Assembly: GCF_004000255.1 (NCBI RefSeq)
Contig: NZ_RCIQ01000010.1
Coordinates: 18,730 to 82,729, forward strand
Length of the DNA stretch: 64,000 bases
Reading direction: 5' to 3'
Origin: Nioella ostreopsis
GTDB taxonomy: Bacteria > Pseudomonadota > Alphaproteobacteria > Rhodobacterales > Rhodobacteraceae
Shown in pieces: positions 34,692 through 43,449 of the stretch. Every line of letters starts with the position of its first letter. The stretch's first letter is position 1. Under the pieces are notes generated by a model. It had not been told where the DNA came from. It did not search any database and saw only the letters and a list, made by a program, of their open reading frames with translations. A program made the position numbers and the translations under genes.

Positions 34692-36260
34692 TCAGGCAAA
34701 CCACCAGCGTTCGGCGATCCGGTGACCGTCATTGCGCCAGTTGGAAGCCACCTGCTCGCCATGCATCAGCGCATCGCTATGCGCGCCGACATAGGCCGCG
34801 AACATCGGGATCAGAGCGCCGCCCTCGTCCGAACAGATCTGCTGCATCTCGAAATACATGTCGCGACGCAGGTCTTCGTTCAGTTCGGCACGTGCCGCAA
34901 GAAGCAGCTCGTTGAAGCGCTCGTGGCTCCAGTAGGTCTCGTTCCACGGCGCGCCATCTGCATAGGCGGTCGAGAACATCAGATCTTGGGTCGGACGGCC
35001 GCCCCAATAGGTACCGCAGAAGGGCAGCTGCATCCAGACGTTGGACCAGTACCCGTCGTTCGGTTCCCGCACCACGTTGAGGTTGATGCCAGCCGCAGCC
35101 GCGGTTTCCGAATAGAGCACGCCCGCATCGACAGCGCCCGCGAAGGCGGCGTCGGCGAGGTGGATATCCACGTCGAGGCTGTCCACGCCCGCCTGCGCCA
35201 GGTAGTAACGCGCGCGATCGGGGTCGTAGGCTTTCTGCTCCAGCTCGGTGTTGTAGTAGAGCTGGCCGGAGCCGATCGGGTGGTCGTTGCCGACCGCGCC
35301 GTAGCCGTTGAGGATGGTATCCACCAGTTGCTGACGGTCGATTGCGTATTTCAGCGCCATGCGGATGTTGTTGTCGCTGAACGGCGCGGCGCGGGTGTCC
35401 ATCGGCAGGCCGTAATGCTGGTTGCCCGCGACCGACAGAACCACCACGCCGGGGGCGCGCTGCAGCAGATGGACGGTGTTCAGGTCAGCCGAGTCGATAT
35501 AGTCGACCTCGCCCGAGATCAGCGCGTTCTGACGGGCCGCCGCATCGTGGATCACGATCTGTTCGACGGCGTCGAAATAGGCCGCGTCCGATTTCCAGTA
35601 TCCGTCATGGCGCGAGTAGGTTGCACCGACGCCGAATTCCAGTTCCTCGATCTTGTAGGGGCCACAGCCGTCCATGGTCATCGGGTCAATGGCGCCATCG
35701 GTCGATGGCAGGATCGGCAGGTGGTAATCCGACAGCACGAAGGGGAAGTCTGCGTTGCCGGAGGCCAGGGTGAACACCACGTTCATGCCGTCGACACGCA
35801 TATCGGTGATCGGTGCCACGATCGGCGCGGCGGCCGAGGTGGAATCTTCGCCCATATGGTGACGCAGCGAGGCAACCACGTCTTCAGCGGTCAGGATATG
35901 ACCGGAATGGAACTGCACGCCGGACCGGATGGTCAAGGTCCAGGTCGCGGCATCTGACGAGGCTTCCCAGCTTTCCGCAAGTTCCGGCACGATCGACCCG
36001 TCGGGGGCGATTTCCGTCAGGTAGTTGTTGCGCGTATGCGCCTGAAGGATGGTGAAGTCGTTTTCCCACGAACCCGGGTCCATCGAGTCGGTGGTGGAGC
36101 CATGGGCCTGTGCGACACGCAGGGTGCCGCCGCGCGTCGGCTGTGCGCTGGCCATGCGCGCGCCCATCGGGCCGATCAGGGCCGCACCGCCAATGGCAGA
36201 CGCACCTTTCAGCACGCCACGGCGGCTCACACCGCCCGAAAGAAGTGAAGTCTTCATCAT
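34692..36260 (-). CDS. Oligopeptide-type ABC transporter substrate-binding protein
   Basis: This 522-residue SBP_bac_5 family protein has a twin-arginine signal (SRRGVLKGASAIGGAALIG, with Arg-Arg at about residues 13-14), so it is exported folded. The body contains the family landmarks LAESWEASSDAATWTLTIRSGVQFHSG, AEDVVASLRHHM and a long C-terminal lobe. The ligand could be a peptide, opine or other compound. Divergence from betC suggests a choline-sulfate-related role, which is not proved by sequence. Confidence 0.92.
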   Translation of the reverse strand: MMKTSLLSGGVSRRGVLKGASAIGGAALIGPMGARMASAQPTRGGTLRVAQAHGSTTDSMDPGSWENDFTILQAHTRNNYLTEIAPDGSIVPELAESWEASSDAATWTLTIRSGVQFHSGHILTAEDVVASLRHHMGEDSTSAAAPIVAPITDMRVDGMNVVFTLASGNADFPFVLSDYHLPILPSTDGAIDPMTMDGCGPYKIEELEFGVGATYSRHDGYWKSDAAYFDAVEQIVIHDAAARQNALISGEVDYIDSADLNTVHLLQRAPGVVVLSVAGNQHYGLPMDTRAAPFSDNNIRMALKYAIDRQQLVDTILNGYGAVGNDHPIGSGQLYYNTELEQKAYDPDRARYYLAQAGVDSLDVDIHLADAAFAGAVDAGVLYSETAAAAGINLNVVREPNDGYWSNVWMQLPFCGTYWGGRPTQDLMFSTAYADGAPWNETYWSHERFNELLLAARAELNEDLRRDMYFEMQQICSDEGGALIPMFAAYVGAHSDALMHGEQVASNWRNDGHRIAERWWFA

Positions 36261-36755
36261 GTTGCTTTCTCCGCTGTTGTCATAGTTCTTTCGAGTTTCT
36301 CACAGTCTAGAGCTGTGTCTCGTTGGTTTGCATGGTCCGGAACAGGGGGTGTCATCGGACTCTCGTCGCATGGTCCAAGCCATGTTTTAAGCTAGACGGC
36401 TTTCGATATGCGCGGCAAGTGGTCTGAGCTGCACCCCCTGGGTCCCAATCGAAACAATGATCCTCAAATCCGCAAGCCAATTGCCCTGTTTTCGAGTTTT
36501 TCGAAACCTCAGTTCCGGAGTTCTGGCATGATGGCATCAAGTGCAGCGAGTCCATGGGGGCACTCTTGCACGGGTTTCCGAGGGCGAAAACCCAAATTCG
36601 ACCGGTGATTGGCGATTTGCGACACGGTTTCCACAAATGAAAGAAATTTTCTTGCGTCTGGCCCGGATTTCCATGTCATTGGCACTGTACATGCCCCATT
36701 TGGTGCCGCGCCCGGCGTCGTGCCCGACCACCCCCCCCGAAAAGAGGACAGACAG
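36261..36755. promoter_or_regulatory. Divergent promoter region between the oligopeptide-type ABC operon and betC
   Basis: No gene is supported in this 495-base stretch. It contains a direct repeat GCATGGTCC at 36330 and 36368, a dyad CACAG-N7-CTGTG at 36301-36317, and a dyad TTTCGA-N5-TCGAAA at 36490-36506. At 36664-36675 there is a single CGGATTTCCATG resembling the repeats in front of the betaine binding-protein gene. Promoters for both directions must lie here, but I cannot place them with confidence. Confidence 0.5.
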
Positions 36756-38291
36756 ATGCAAAGGCCCCCGAATATCGTGCTGATCATGGCCGATCAGCTT
36801 GCCCCGCATTTCACGGGCACATACGGCCATCCAGTGGTGAAAACCCCGAATATGGATGCGTTGGCGGCACGCGGGACGCGCTTTGAGTCCGCCTATTGCA
36901 ACTCGCCGCTCTGCGCGCCGTCGCGGGCGTCTTTCATGACCGGTCAACTTGTTTCGAAAATCGGGGCCTATGACAATGCCGCCGAGTTCCCCGCATCGAT
37001 CCCCACCTTTGCCCATTACCTCAGGATGATGGGGTATCGCACCTGCCTGTCCGGCAAGATGCACTTTGTCGGCCCGGATCAGCTGCATGGCTTCGAAGAA
37101 CGGCTGACGACCGATGTCTACCCTTCTGATCACGCCTGGACGCCGGACTGGACTAATCCGCACGAGCGGATCGACAAGTGGTATCACAATATGGATTCCG
37201 TGAAGGAAGCCGGCCCTGCCGCGACCACGTTTCAGATCGAATATGATGAAGAGGCGACCTTCCTCGCCCGCCGCCGGATCATGGAATACGCCATGCGCGG
37301 GGCGCAGCCCTTTGCCATGGTGGTCAGCCTCATCCACCCGCATGACCCCTATGTGCCCCGGCCCGAGTTCTGGAACCTCTATTCCGACGACGAGATCGAC
37401 ATGCCGCAGACCGGGCTGACCGACGACCCGCACACGCTGCGCGTGCATCACGGGATCGGCGCGGATGCGCAACCGGTGACGGAGGAAGAAATCCGCAATG
37501 CACGTCACGGCTACTACGCCAACACGTCCTATTTCGACTCGAAGGTCGGCGAGATCGTGAAGGCGTTGGAGGAATCCGGGCAACTGGACAACACCATCGT
37601 TATCGTGACCTCGGATCATGGCGACATGCTTGGCGAACGCGGGCTCTGGTACAAGATGAGCTTCTTCGAGCATTCTGCTCGAATCCCTATGATAATTGCG
37701 GGTCCGGGTGTCGAGAACCGGACCGTGGCAGAGCCCGTCAGCCTGCTCGACATGCTGCCCACCTTCCTCGATATCGCCGCCTCCACCGGGCAAACCGCCC
37801 CCGATCCGGCGATGGACCTGGACGGGCGGTCGCTTTGGCCGCTGCTCCTGGGGGCTGTGGATAACCCGGCTGGTGGAGAGGTGCTTGGGGAGTATTGTGC
37901 GGAATGTGCAAGTGATCCGATCTTCATGATCCGTCGGGGAACGCTGAAATACATTCACTGTCGGGCTGATCCACCTCAATTATTTGATCTTTCTGCTGAC
38001 CCGTTTGAACGAAACAACCTTGCCGCCGACCCTGCTTTCGGAACAGTTGTTGCAGAGTTTAAAGCGTTCATTTCCGCAAAATGGACCGAAGACCCGCTCT
38101 ACGAGGCCATTTTGGCCAGCCAGAAGCGGCGCGGACCGGTGCATCGCGCGATGGAGATCGGCAAACTGGTGAGTTGGGACTATCAGCCGCCCCGTGACGC
38201 CGCGCAGGAATTCGTGCGCAACCATATGGATTGGACGGTGGCAGCAGAGATGACCCGCTTCCCACCTTTCAAAGCGAAATCAGACAGTTAA
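36756..38291 (+). CDS. betC: Choline-sulfatase
   Basis: This 511-residue sulfatase hydrolyses choline-O-sulfate to choline and sulfate. The sulfatase core starts NIVLIMADQLAPHFTGTYG. The formylglycine-forming motif C-A-P-S-R is at residues 53-57 (CNSPLCAPSRASF), close to the position in Sinorhizobium BetC. Metal-binding VTSDHGDMLGERG follows near residue 285-297. The C-terminal segment SWDYQPPRDAAQEFVRNHMDW is diagnostic of the choline-sulfatase C-terminal domain. The ATG follows AAGAGGA, and an upstream in-frame start would add 49 unconserved residues. There is no signal peptide. Choline released here could become glycine betaine. Confidence 0.95.
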   Translation: MQRPPNIVLIMADQLAPHFTGTYGHPVVKTPNMDALAARGTRFESAYCNSPLCAPSRASFMTGQLVSKIGAYDNAAEFPASIPTFAHYLRMMGYRTCLSGKMHFVGPDQLHGFEERLTTDVYPSDHAWTPDWTNPHERIDKWYHNMDSVKEAGPAATTFQIEYDEEATFLARRRIMEYAMRGAQPFAMVVSLIHPHDPYVPRPEFWNLYSDDEIDMPQTGLTDDPHTLRVHHGIGADAQPVTEEEIRNARHGYYANTSYFDSKVGEIVKALEESGQLDNTIVIVTSDHGDMLGERGLWYKMSFFEHSARIPMIIAGPGVENRTVAEPVSLLDMLPTFLDIAASTGQTAPDPAMDLDGRSLWPLLLGAVDNPAGGEVLGEYCAECASDPIFMIRRGTLKYIHCRADPPQLFDLSADPFERNNLAADPAFGTVVAEFKAFISAKWTEDPLYEAILASQKRRGPVHRAMEIGKLVSWDYQPPRDAAQEFVRNHMDWTVAAEMTRFPPFKAKSDS

Positions 38292-38337
38292 TACAAGGCG
38301 GCTCGCCTTTAAGATGTTTGATCAAACAAAAAGAATG

Positions 38338-38363
38338 CCCCGTCAGTTCCAAAGCTGGCGGGG
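38338..38363 (+). terminator. Terminator downstream of betC
   Basis: A nine-base stem with one G-U pair (CCCCGTCAG/CTGGCGGGG) and an eight-base loop lies 47 bases past the betC stop, with T-rich sequence after it. A smaller AAGGCG/CGCCTT hairpin lies at 38295-38309. Confidence 0.65.
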
Positions 38364-38474
38364 TATGACTTTGATTGGGTCCTGCGGCCATTCTTCATAG
38401 ATGACTCGAGACTCGCTCGACAACTGACTGGATTCCAATAATGAATCTGATTTCAACGGCTTAGAGGGGCCGAG

Positions 38475-39494
38475 TCAGCCCTGCCCGTCGAGAATTTCAC
38501 AGGCTTTTTCAGCCAAAGGTGCCGCAAGCGCCCCCACCTGCAGCGCCCGATCCGAAGACGCATTGCCCTGCAATCCGCGATAGCCCACGCCCTGCACGAT
38601 GGCGGCCAACCGAAACAGGCCGAAGACCAGATAGAACGGCCAGTTGTCGATCCCCGAAAGCCCCATTCTGTCACAATACCGCGCGACGTATTCCTCTTCC
38701 GTCGGCACGCCAAGACTTGCCCGGTCCACCCCCTGCAATCCGCTCAGCACCGGCCCCGGCGGCATCCGCCACAACATGCATTGATAGGCCAGATCGGCCA
38801 GCGGATGGCCGAGTGTCGACAACTCCCAGTCCATGACCGCGATCAGCCTTGGCGTGTCTGGCGCGAACATGACATTGTCCAGCCGATAGTCGCCATGCAC
38901 CAGCGACACGCGCCCGTCATCGGCCACCATATTGGCGCCCAACCAGTCGATGATCCGCTCCATCGCCGGAATGCTCCCGGTCTCCGTCGCGCGATACTGG
39001 CGCACCCAGGTTGCGAACTGGCGCTCGTAATAGCTCCCTGCCCGGCCAAAATCCGCAAGGTCCACGGCCTCCAGATCCACCGAGTGAATCGCCGCCAACC
39101 CCACATTCATCTGATCATAAATCGCGGCGCGCTCCGCAGGCTCCATCCCCGGAAGCGATGGGTCCCAGAACACCCGGCCCTCCACGAACTCCATCACGTA
39201 GAACATCGCCCCAAGAATGCTGTCATCCGAGCATAGATGAAGCGCGCGGGCCACCGGCACATCCGTTTCGGCCAAGGCTGACAGCACCCGAAACTCCCGG
39301 TCCACCGCATGGGCGGATTTCAGCAACTCGCCCGGCGGTTTGCGGCGCAATACATAGGCCCCGCTTTCGGCGCGCAGCTTGTAGGTCGGGTTCGACTGGC
39401 CATCAGAGAACTTCTGCGCCGTTCGCAACCCGCGAAAGCCCGGAAGATGCGCCTCCAGATAGCTGCCTAACCGTCGAAGCTCCGCCTCTTCCAT
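38475..39494 (-). CDS. APH-fold phosphotransferase paired with acyl-CoA dehydrogenase
   Basis: This 339-residue kinase-like protein has the aminoglycoside-phosphotransferase fold with catalytic loop HGDYRLDNVMF (about residues 199-209) and metal-binding DWELSTLG (about 221-228). It overlaps the acyl-CoA dehydrogenase stop by one base (TGATG), so the two are coupled. The pair mirrors the two halves of ACAD10/ACAD11 and the LvaA/LvaC step of levulinate catabolism, in which a 4-hydroxyacyl-CoA is phosphorylated and then converted to an enoyl-CoA. That role is inferred from the pairing. It is not an antibiotic resistance gene on this evidence. Confidence 0.9.
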   Translation of the reverse strand: MEEAELRRLGSYLEAHLPGFRGLRTAQKFSDGQSNPTYKLRAESGAYVLRRKPPGELLKSAHAVDREFRVLSALAETDVPVARALHLCSDDSILGAMFYVMEFVEGRVFWDPSLPGMEPAERAAIYDQMNVGLAAIHSVDLEAVDLADFGRAGSYYERQFATWVRQYRATETGSIPAMERIIDWLGANMVADDGRVSLVHGDYRLDNVMFAPDTPRLIAVMDWELSTLGHPLADLAYQCMLWRMPPGPVLSGLQGVDRASLGVPTEEEYVARYCDRMGLSGIDNWPFYLVFGLFRLAAIVQGVGYRGLQGNASSDRALQVGALAAPLAEKACEILDGQG

Positions 39495-40720
39495 CAGACC
39501 GGCCCCTTGTTGCCCTCGTGATGCGCCCTGACCAGCTGCCGCCCAAGCGCCATCATATGCACCTGGTCCGGCCCGTCGGCAAAGCGTATCTGTCTGGCAT
39601 AATTGAACAATTCCGCCAAAGGCAAATCCTGCGTCAGCCCCTTGCCGCCGTGGATCTGGATCGAGCGGTCAATCACCGTCTGTGCCATCATCGGGGCGAC
39701 AATCTTGATCGCGGAAATCAGATCCTTCGCCGATTTCGCGCCCTCCCGGTCGATCTTGGCCGCGGCCTTCAGCGTCAACAGGCGCGCCTGTTCGATCTCG
39801 CACCAGCTTTTGGCGATGTCCTCGCGCACCGATTGATGCTGCGACAAACGGCGTCCGAAGGTTTCACGTTCCTCGACCCGGTCCATCATCAGCTCCAGCG
39901 CCCGCTGTGCTGCCCCCACCAGTCGCATGCAATGATGAATGCGCCCGGGACCGAGCCGCCCTTGTGCGATCTCGAACCCCCTGCCCTCACCAAGCAGAAG
40001 GTTGTCCGCAGGCACCCGCACATTGTCGAACGCGATCTCCGCCTCGCCAAAGGGCGCGTCCGCATAGCCAAACGTCGTGACATGACGCAAAATCTTCAGC
40101 CCCGGCGCATCCCGCGGCACCAGGATCATGCTTTGCTGCTTGTGGCGGTCGGGATTGTCCGGGTCGGACTTGCCCATGACAATGAACACCGCGCAACTGT
40201 CGCGCATGCCCCCGGTCGTGTACCACTTGCGCCCGTTGATCACATACTCGCTGCCATCACGGCGGATCTCCGTGCGGATATTGGTGGCGTCCGAGGACGC
40301 GACATCGGGTTCCGTCATCGCAAATCCCGATCGGATCTCGCCTGCCAGCAAAGGCTCCAGCCAACGCGCCTTCTGCGCGTCGGAACCATAAAGCATAAGC
40401 GTTTCCATGTTGCCCGTATCGGGCGCATTGCAATTGAAGATCTCGGGCGCCCACCAGACCCGGCCCATGATCTCGGCCAGCGGCGCGTATTCGAGGTTCG
40501 ACAGCTCCCCGCCATGGGCCTTGGGACGGAAGAGGTTCCACAACCCCGCCGCGCGGGCCTTTTCCTTCAGATCCTCGTAGAAATCAGGCGTGCGAAACGG
40601 CGTCTCCGTCGTCTCGAAATGCCGCGCAAAGACCGGTTCCGCCGGATAGATATGTGCCTCCATGAACTCGGTCAGGCGCGCCTGCATCTCGCGCATCTTC
40701 GGCGTTGGTTCGAAATCCAC
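39494..40720 (-). CDS. Acyl-CoA dehydrogenase, ACAD10/11-like
   Basis: This 408-residue flavoenzyme has the family segments FAMTEPDVASSDATNI and YVINGRKWYTTGGM near residues 135-175. A C-terminal segment (RSIQIHGGKGLTQDLPLAELFNYAR) closes the FAD site. The catalytic Glu of classical enzymes is not obvious at its usual site. The start is GTG at 40720 after GGAGGACA. It is cotranscribed with the 38475 phosphotransferase, so it may eliminate phosphate from a 4-phosphoacyl-CoA or act on a hydroxylated acyl chain. Confidence 0.92.
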   Translation of the reverse strand: MDFEPTPKMREMQARLTEFMEAHIYPAEPVFARHFETTETPFRTPDFYEDLKEKARAAGLWNLFRPKAHGGELSNLEYAPLAEIMGRVWWAPEIFNCNAPDTGNMETLMLYGSDAQKARWLEPLLAGEIRSGFAMTEPDVASSDATNIRTEIRRDGSEYVINGRKWYTTGGMRDSCAVFIVMGKSDPDNPDRHKQQSMILVPRDAPGLKILRHVTTFGYADAPFGEAEIAFDNVRVPADNLLLGEGRGFEIAQGRLGPGRIHHCMRLVGAAQRALELMMDRVEERETFGRRLSQHQSVREDIAKSWCEIEQARLLTLKAAAKIDREGAKSAKDLISAIKIVAPMMAQTVIDRSIQIHGGKGLTQDLPLAELFNYARQIRFADGPDQVHMMALGRQLVRAHHEGNKGPV

Positions 40721-40872
40721 CGGTTCTGTCCTCCCTCGCTGGCTGGCGCTACGTTCTTGGCCCGGCCATGAACTGTCAACTGTGCCGTGGTGTCATTTCC
40801 CACAAACCCCCGAAAGCCCTTGCCTTTCGGGTCCTCCCCTCTAGCCTTTCCCGCAAAGAGGGAGGCGCAGAC

Positions 40873-41646
40873 TTGACCATCCAACCACACCCGCTATTCG
40901 ACCTCACCGGGCGCGTGGCGCTTGTCACCGGTGCCAGTCGCGGCATCGGCGAGGAGATCGCGAAGATCCTGGCCGATCACGGTGCCCATGTGATCGTGTC
41001 CAGCCGCAAGCTTGACGGCTGCACCGCCGTGGCCGAGGCCATCACCGCCGCAGGCGGCAGCGCCGAGGCCTTCGCCTGTCATATCGGCGACATGGATCAG
41101 ATCACCACCGTGTTCGACCATATCAAGGACACCCATGGTCGGCTCGACATCCTCGTGAACAACGCCGCCACCAACCCCTATTTCGGGCATATCCTCGACA
41201 CCGACCTCGGCAGTTTCGAGAAAACGCTCGACGTCAATATCCGGGGCTACTTCTTCATGTCCGTGGAAGCTGGCAAGATGATGCGCGATCAGGGCAAAGG
41301 CGCTATCGTCAACACGGCCTCTGTTAACGCGCTGGAACCCGGTGACATGCAGGGCACCTATTCGATCACCAAGGGCGCGGTGGTGAACATGACCCGCGCC
41401 TTTGCCAAGGAATGCGCACCGCTTGGTATCCGCGTGAATGCGCTGGCGCCCGGCTGGACCCGAACGCGCTTCGCAGGCGCGCTGCTGGACAGCGAAAAAC
41501 ACTACACCGAGATCATGGCCCGCTTGCCGATGAAACGCCCCGCAGAGCCGTCAGAGATGGCAGGCGCGGTGCTCTATCTGGTCTCGGATGCTGCCAGCTA
41601 CACCACCGGGGAATTGCTGGTCGTCGATGGCGGGCTGACCATATGA
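40873..41646 (+). CDS. Short-chain dehydrogenase/reductase
   Basis: This 257-residue SDR has the nucleotide motif TGASRGIGEE near residue 20-29, NNAA near 97, and the Ser-Tyr-Lys triad in NTASVNALEPGDMQGTYSITKG (about 150-171). It most likely oxidises or reduces a hydroxyl group on a carbon-chain substrate with NAD(P). The start is TTG seven bases after GGAGG. The upstream frame is open but overlaps the divergent acyl-CoA dehydrogenase promoter. It overlaps the next SDR by ATGA. Confidence 0.92.
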   Translation: MTIQPHPLFDLTGRVALVTGASRGIGEEIAKILADHGAHVIVSSRKLDGCTAVAEAITAAGGSAEAFACHIGDMDQITTVFDHIKDTHGRLDILVNNAATNPYFGHILDTDLGSFEKTLDVNIRGYFFMSVEAGKMMRDQGKGAIVNTASVNALEPGDMQGTYSITKGAVVNMTRAFAKECAPLGIRVNALAPGWTRTRFAGALLDSEKHYTEIMARLPMKRPAEPSEMAGAVLYLVSDAASYTTGELLVVDGGLTI

Positions 41647-42377
41647 AACGCTTTGAAGGCAAGGTCGCGCTCATCACCGGGGCCGCCAGCGGCTTTGGCA
41701 AGCTGCTGGCCGAGGCACTGGCAGCAGAAGGCGCACTTCTGGTCATGGGGGACCGAAACAAATGGGGTCTGCGCCATGTCGCGCGGGGTCATCTGGCAAC
41801 GTACATGCGCTGTGACGTGACGAAAGAGGATCGCGTGAAGGCGCTCTGTGACCTCGCCATCGAACAGTTCGGGCGGCTCGACATAGCCGTCAACAACGCC
41901 GGCATCGCAGGCCCGATGAAGCCCCTGACCGAGATCCGCGAAGATGAGTTCGACCTCATTCACGCGGTCAACGCCAAGGGCACGTTCTTCGGCCTCAAGC
42001 ACCAGATCCCCCTGATGCGGGACACCGGCGGCGCGATCCTCAACGTGGCCTCCGTCGCGGGCCTCGGTGCAGCCCCCAAGCTGGCCGCCTATGCCGCCGC
42101 CAAACATGCGGTGGTGGGCCTCACGAAAACCGCCGCCATCGAGGAAGCGCGCAACAACATCCGCGTGAACGCCGTCTGCCCCTTCTACAGCCCCACGCCG
42201 ATGGTCACAGACAGCGACATGGCCGGGATGCAGGAATTCTTGGCCAACGCTTCCCCGATGAAACGTCTCGGGACGCCCGAGGAAATCACCGCTGCTATGC
42301 TGTCCCTGCTCGATCCGGCCAACAGCTACATGACCGGTCAGGCCATCGCCATCGACGGGGGCGTGACCGCCTACTGA
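41643..42377 (+). CDS. Short-chain dehydrogenase/reductase
   Basis: This 244-residue SDR has TGAASGFGKLLA at about residues 12-23, NNAG near 84-87, and a catalytic Ser (NVASVAG) plus Tyr-x3-Lys (YAAAKHA) near 135-155. It ends with the typical GQAIAIDGGVTAY. Coupled to the preceding SDR by ATGA, it may work in the same pathway as the divergent phosphotransferase and acyl-CoA dehydrogenase. The substrate is not identifiable. Confidence 0.92.
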   Translation: MKRFEGKVALITGAASGFGKLLAEALAAEGALLVMGDRNKWGLRHVARGHLATYMRCDVTKEDRVKALCDLAIEQFGRLDIAVNNAGIAGPMKPLTEIREDEFDLIHAVNAKGTFFGLKHQIPLMRDTGGAILNVASVAGLGAAPKLAAYAAAKHAVVGLTKTAAIEEARNNIRVNAVCPFYSPTPMVTDSDMAGMQEFLANASPMKRLGTPEEITAAMLSLLDPANSYMTGQAIAIDGGVTAY

Positions 42378-42378
42378 T

Positions 42379-42520
42379 CTTCTTCTTGGCCCAAATACTC
42401 CCGCCGGAGGCGTCCCAACCTCACCACCGGGGACCGGGGCCTGACACCCAAGCGCCGTCCTCGCCACGCAATCGCGGCAGCACGCGCCGAGGAGGTCCCC
42501 GCGCAAGCGGAGGGTGACGA
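42379..42520. repeat. Dispersed intergenic repeat, copy 1
   Basis: The first 33 bases (42379-42411) are identical to 63844-63876. About 120 bases after the head is a short hairpin with a GCAA tetraloop (CCGC-GCAA-GCGG, 42499-42510), which also has a counterpart in copy 2. The element lies between the convergent SDR and permease genes and encodes no evident protein. Confidence 0.75.
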
Positions 42521-42560
42521 GGCGCGTTCCCGGGTCGACGCCGAAGGCGGCGAAACGAAA

Positions 42561-42583
42561 AGGGCGGCCCCGAAGGCCGCCCT
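42561..42583 (-). terminator. Rho-independent terminator of the polyamine-type ABC operon
   Basis: A perfect nine-base stem (AGGGCGGCC/GGCCGCCCT) with loop CCGAA is followed on the minus strand by TTTTCGTTTC. It lies just past the stop of the last permease gene. Confidence 0.85.
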
Positions 42584-42589
42584 GATCCA

Positions 42590-43444
42590 TCAACCGGGGC
42601 TCATCCCCCGCAGCCGTTCCGACCGCCGTCTGAGCAGTTCCACCGTTGTCAGCAGAGCGATGGAAATCACCACAAGGATCGTCGCAACCGCCAGGATCGT
42701 CGGCGAAATCTGCTCCCGCAGCCCGATGAACATCTGCCAGGGCAGTGTCTTCTGACCGGCGGAGCCCACGAACAGCACCACAACCACTTCGTCAAACGAG
42801 GTGATGAAGGCAAAGAGACCCCCGGAAATCACGCCCGGCAGGATCAGTGGCATCTGCACCTTGAAGAAGGTCGTCACCGGATCCGCCCCGAGGCTGGCCG
42901 AGGCCCGCGTCAGCGACTTGTCAAAGCCCACAAGCGTCGCGGTCACGGTGATGATCACGAAGGGAATGCCAAGCGCCGCATGGGCCAGCACAACGCCCAG
43001 ATAGGTCCCCTGCAGCCCGATGCGGCTGTAGAAGAAATACATGCCGGCGGCCGAGATGATCAGCGGCACGATCATCGGCGAAATCAGGATCGCCATGATC
43101 GCGCCCTTGAAAGGCACATGGGACTGCGACAGGCCAATGGCGGCCAGGGTTCCGAAGGCGACCGACAGCAGGGTTGCCATGGGTGCGATCCGAACCGAGT
43201 TCCACAGGGGCTGCTGCCAATCGGGATTGGTGAAGAAATCCCGATAGTGATCCAGCCCGTAGGCATCCGGATCCAGCGCCAGCATACCCGGCGTGAAGGT
43301 AAAGAAATCCTCGGCGTTGAAGCTCAGCGGGATGATCGTGATGATCGGGGCGATCAGGAAGAAGAAGATGAACCCGCAGATCACCCGGAAGCTGTAGAAC
43401 CAGATCTTCTGGCCGGTGGAGGCATAAGGAGGAAGGCTGCTCAT
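42590..43444 (-). CDS. Polyamine-type ABC transporter permease (PotC-like)
   Basis: This 284-residue protein has six membrane segments and the EAA loop TRASASLGADPVTTFFKVQMP at about residues 175-195, as in PotC/PotI. It forms the channel with the 43450 permease. It starts five bases after that gene ends and is the last gene of the operon. The ligand is likely a polyamine or small cationic or zwitterionic compound. Confidence 0.93.
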   Translation of the reverse strand: MSSLPPYASTGQKIWFYSFRVICGFIFFFLIAPIITIIPLSFNAEDFFTFTPGMLALDPDAYGLDHYRDFFTNPDWQQPLWNSVRIAPMATLLSVAFGTLAAIGLSQSHVPFKGAIMAILISPMIVPLIISAAGMYFFYSRIGLQGTYLGVVLAHAALGIPFVIITVTATLVGFDKSLTRASASLGADPVTTFFKVQMPLILPGVISGGLFAFITSFDEVVVVLFVGSAGQKTLPWQMFIGLREQISPTILAVATILVVISIALLTTVELLRRRSERLRGMSPG

Positions 43445-43449
43445 GGTCT

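Noticed and set aside
38475..39494. Aminoglycoside resistance kinase
   Set aside because: The APH fold is shared, but the gene overlaps an acyl-CoA dehydrogenase and matches the ACAD10/11 and LvaA type of kinase.
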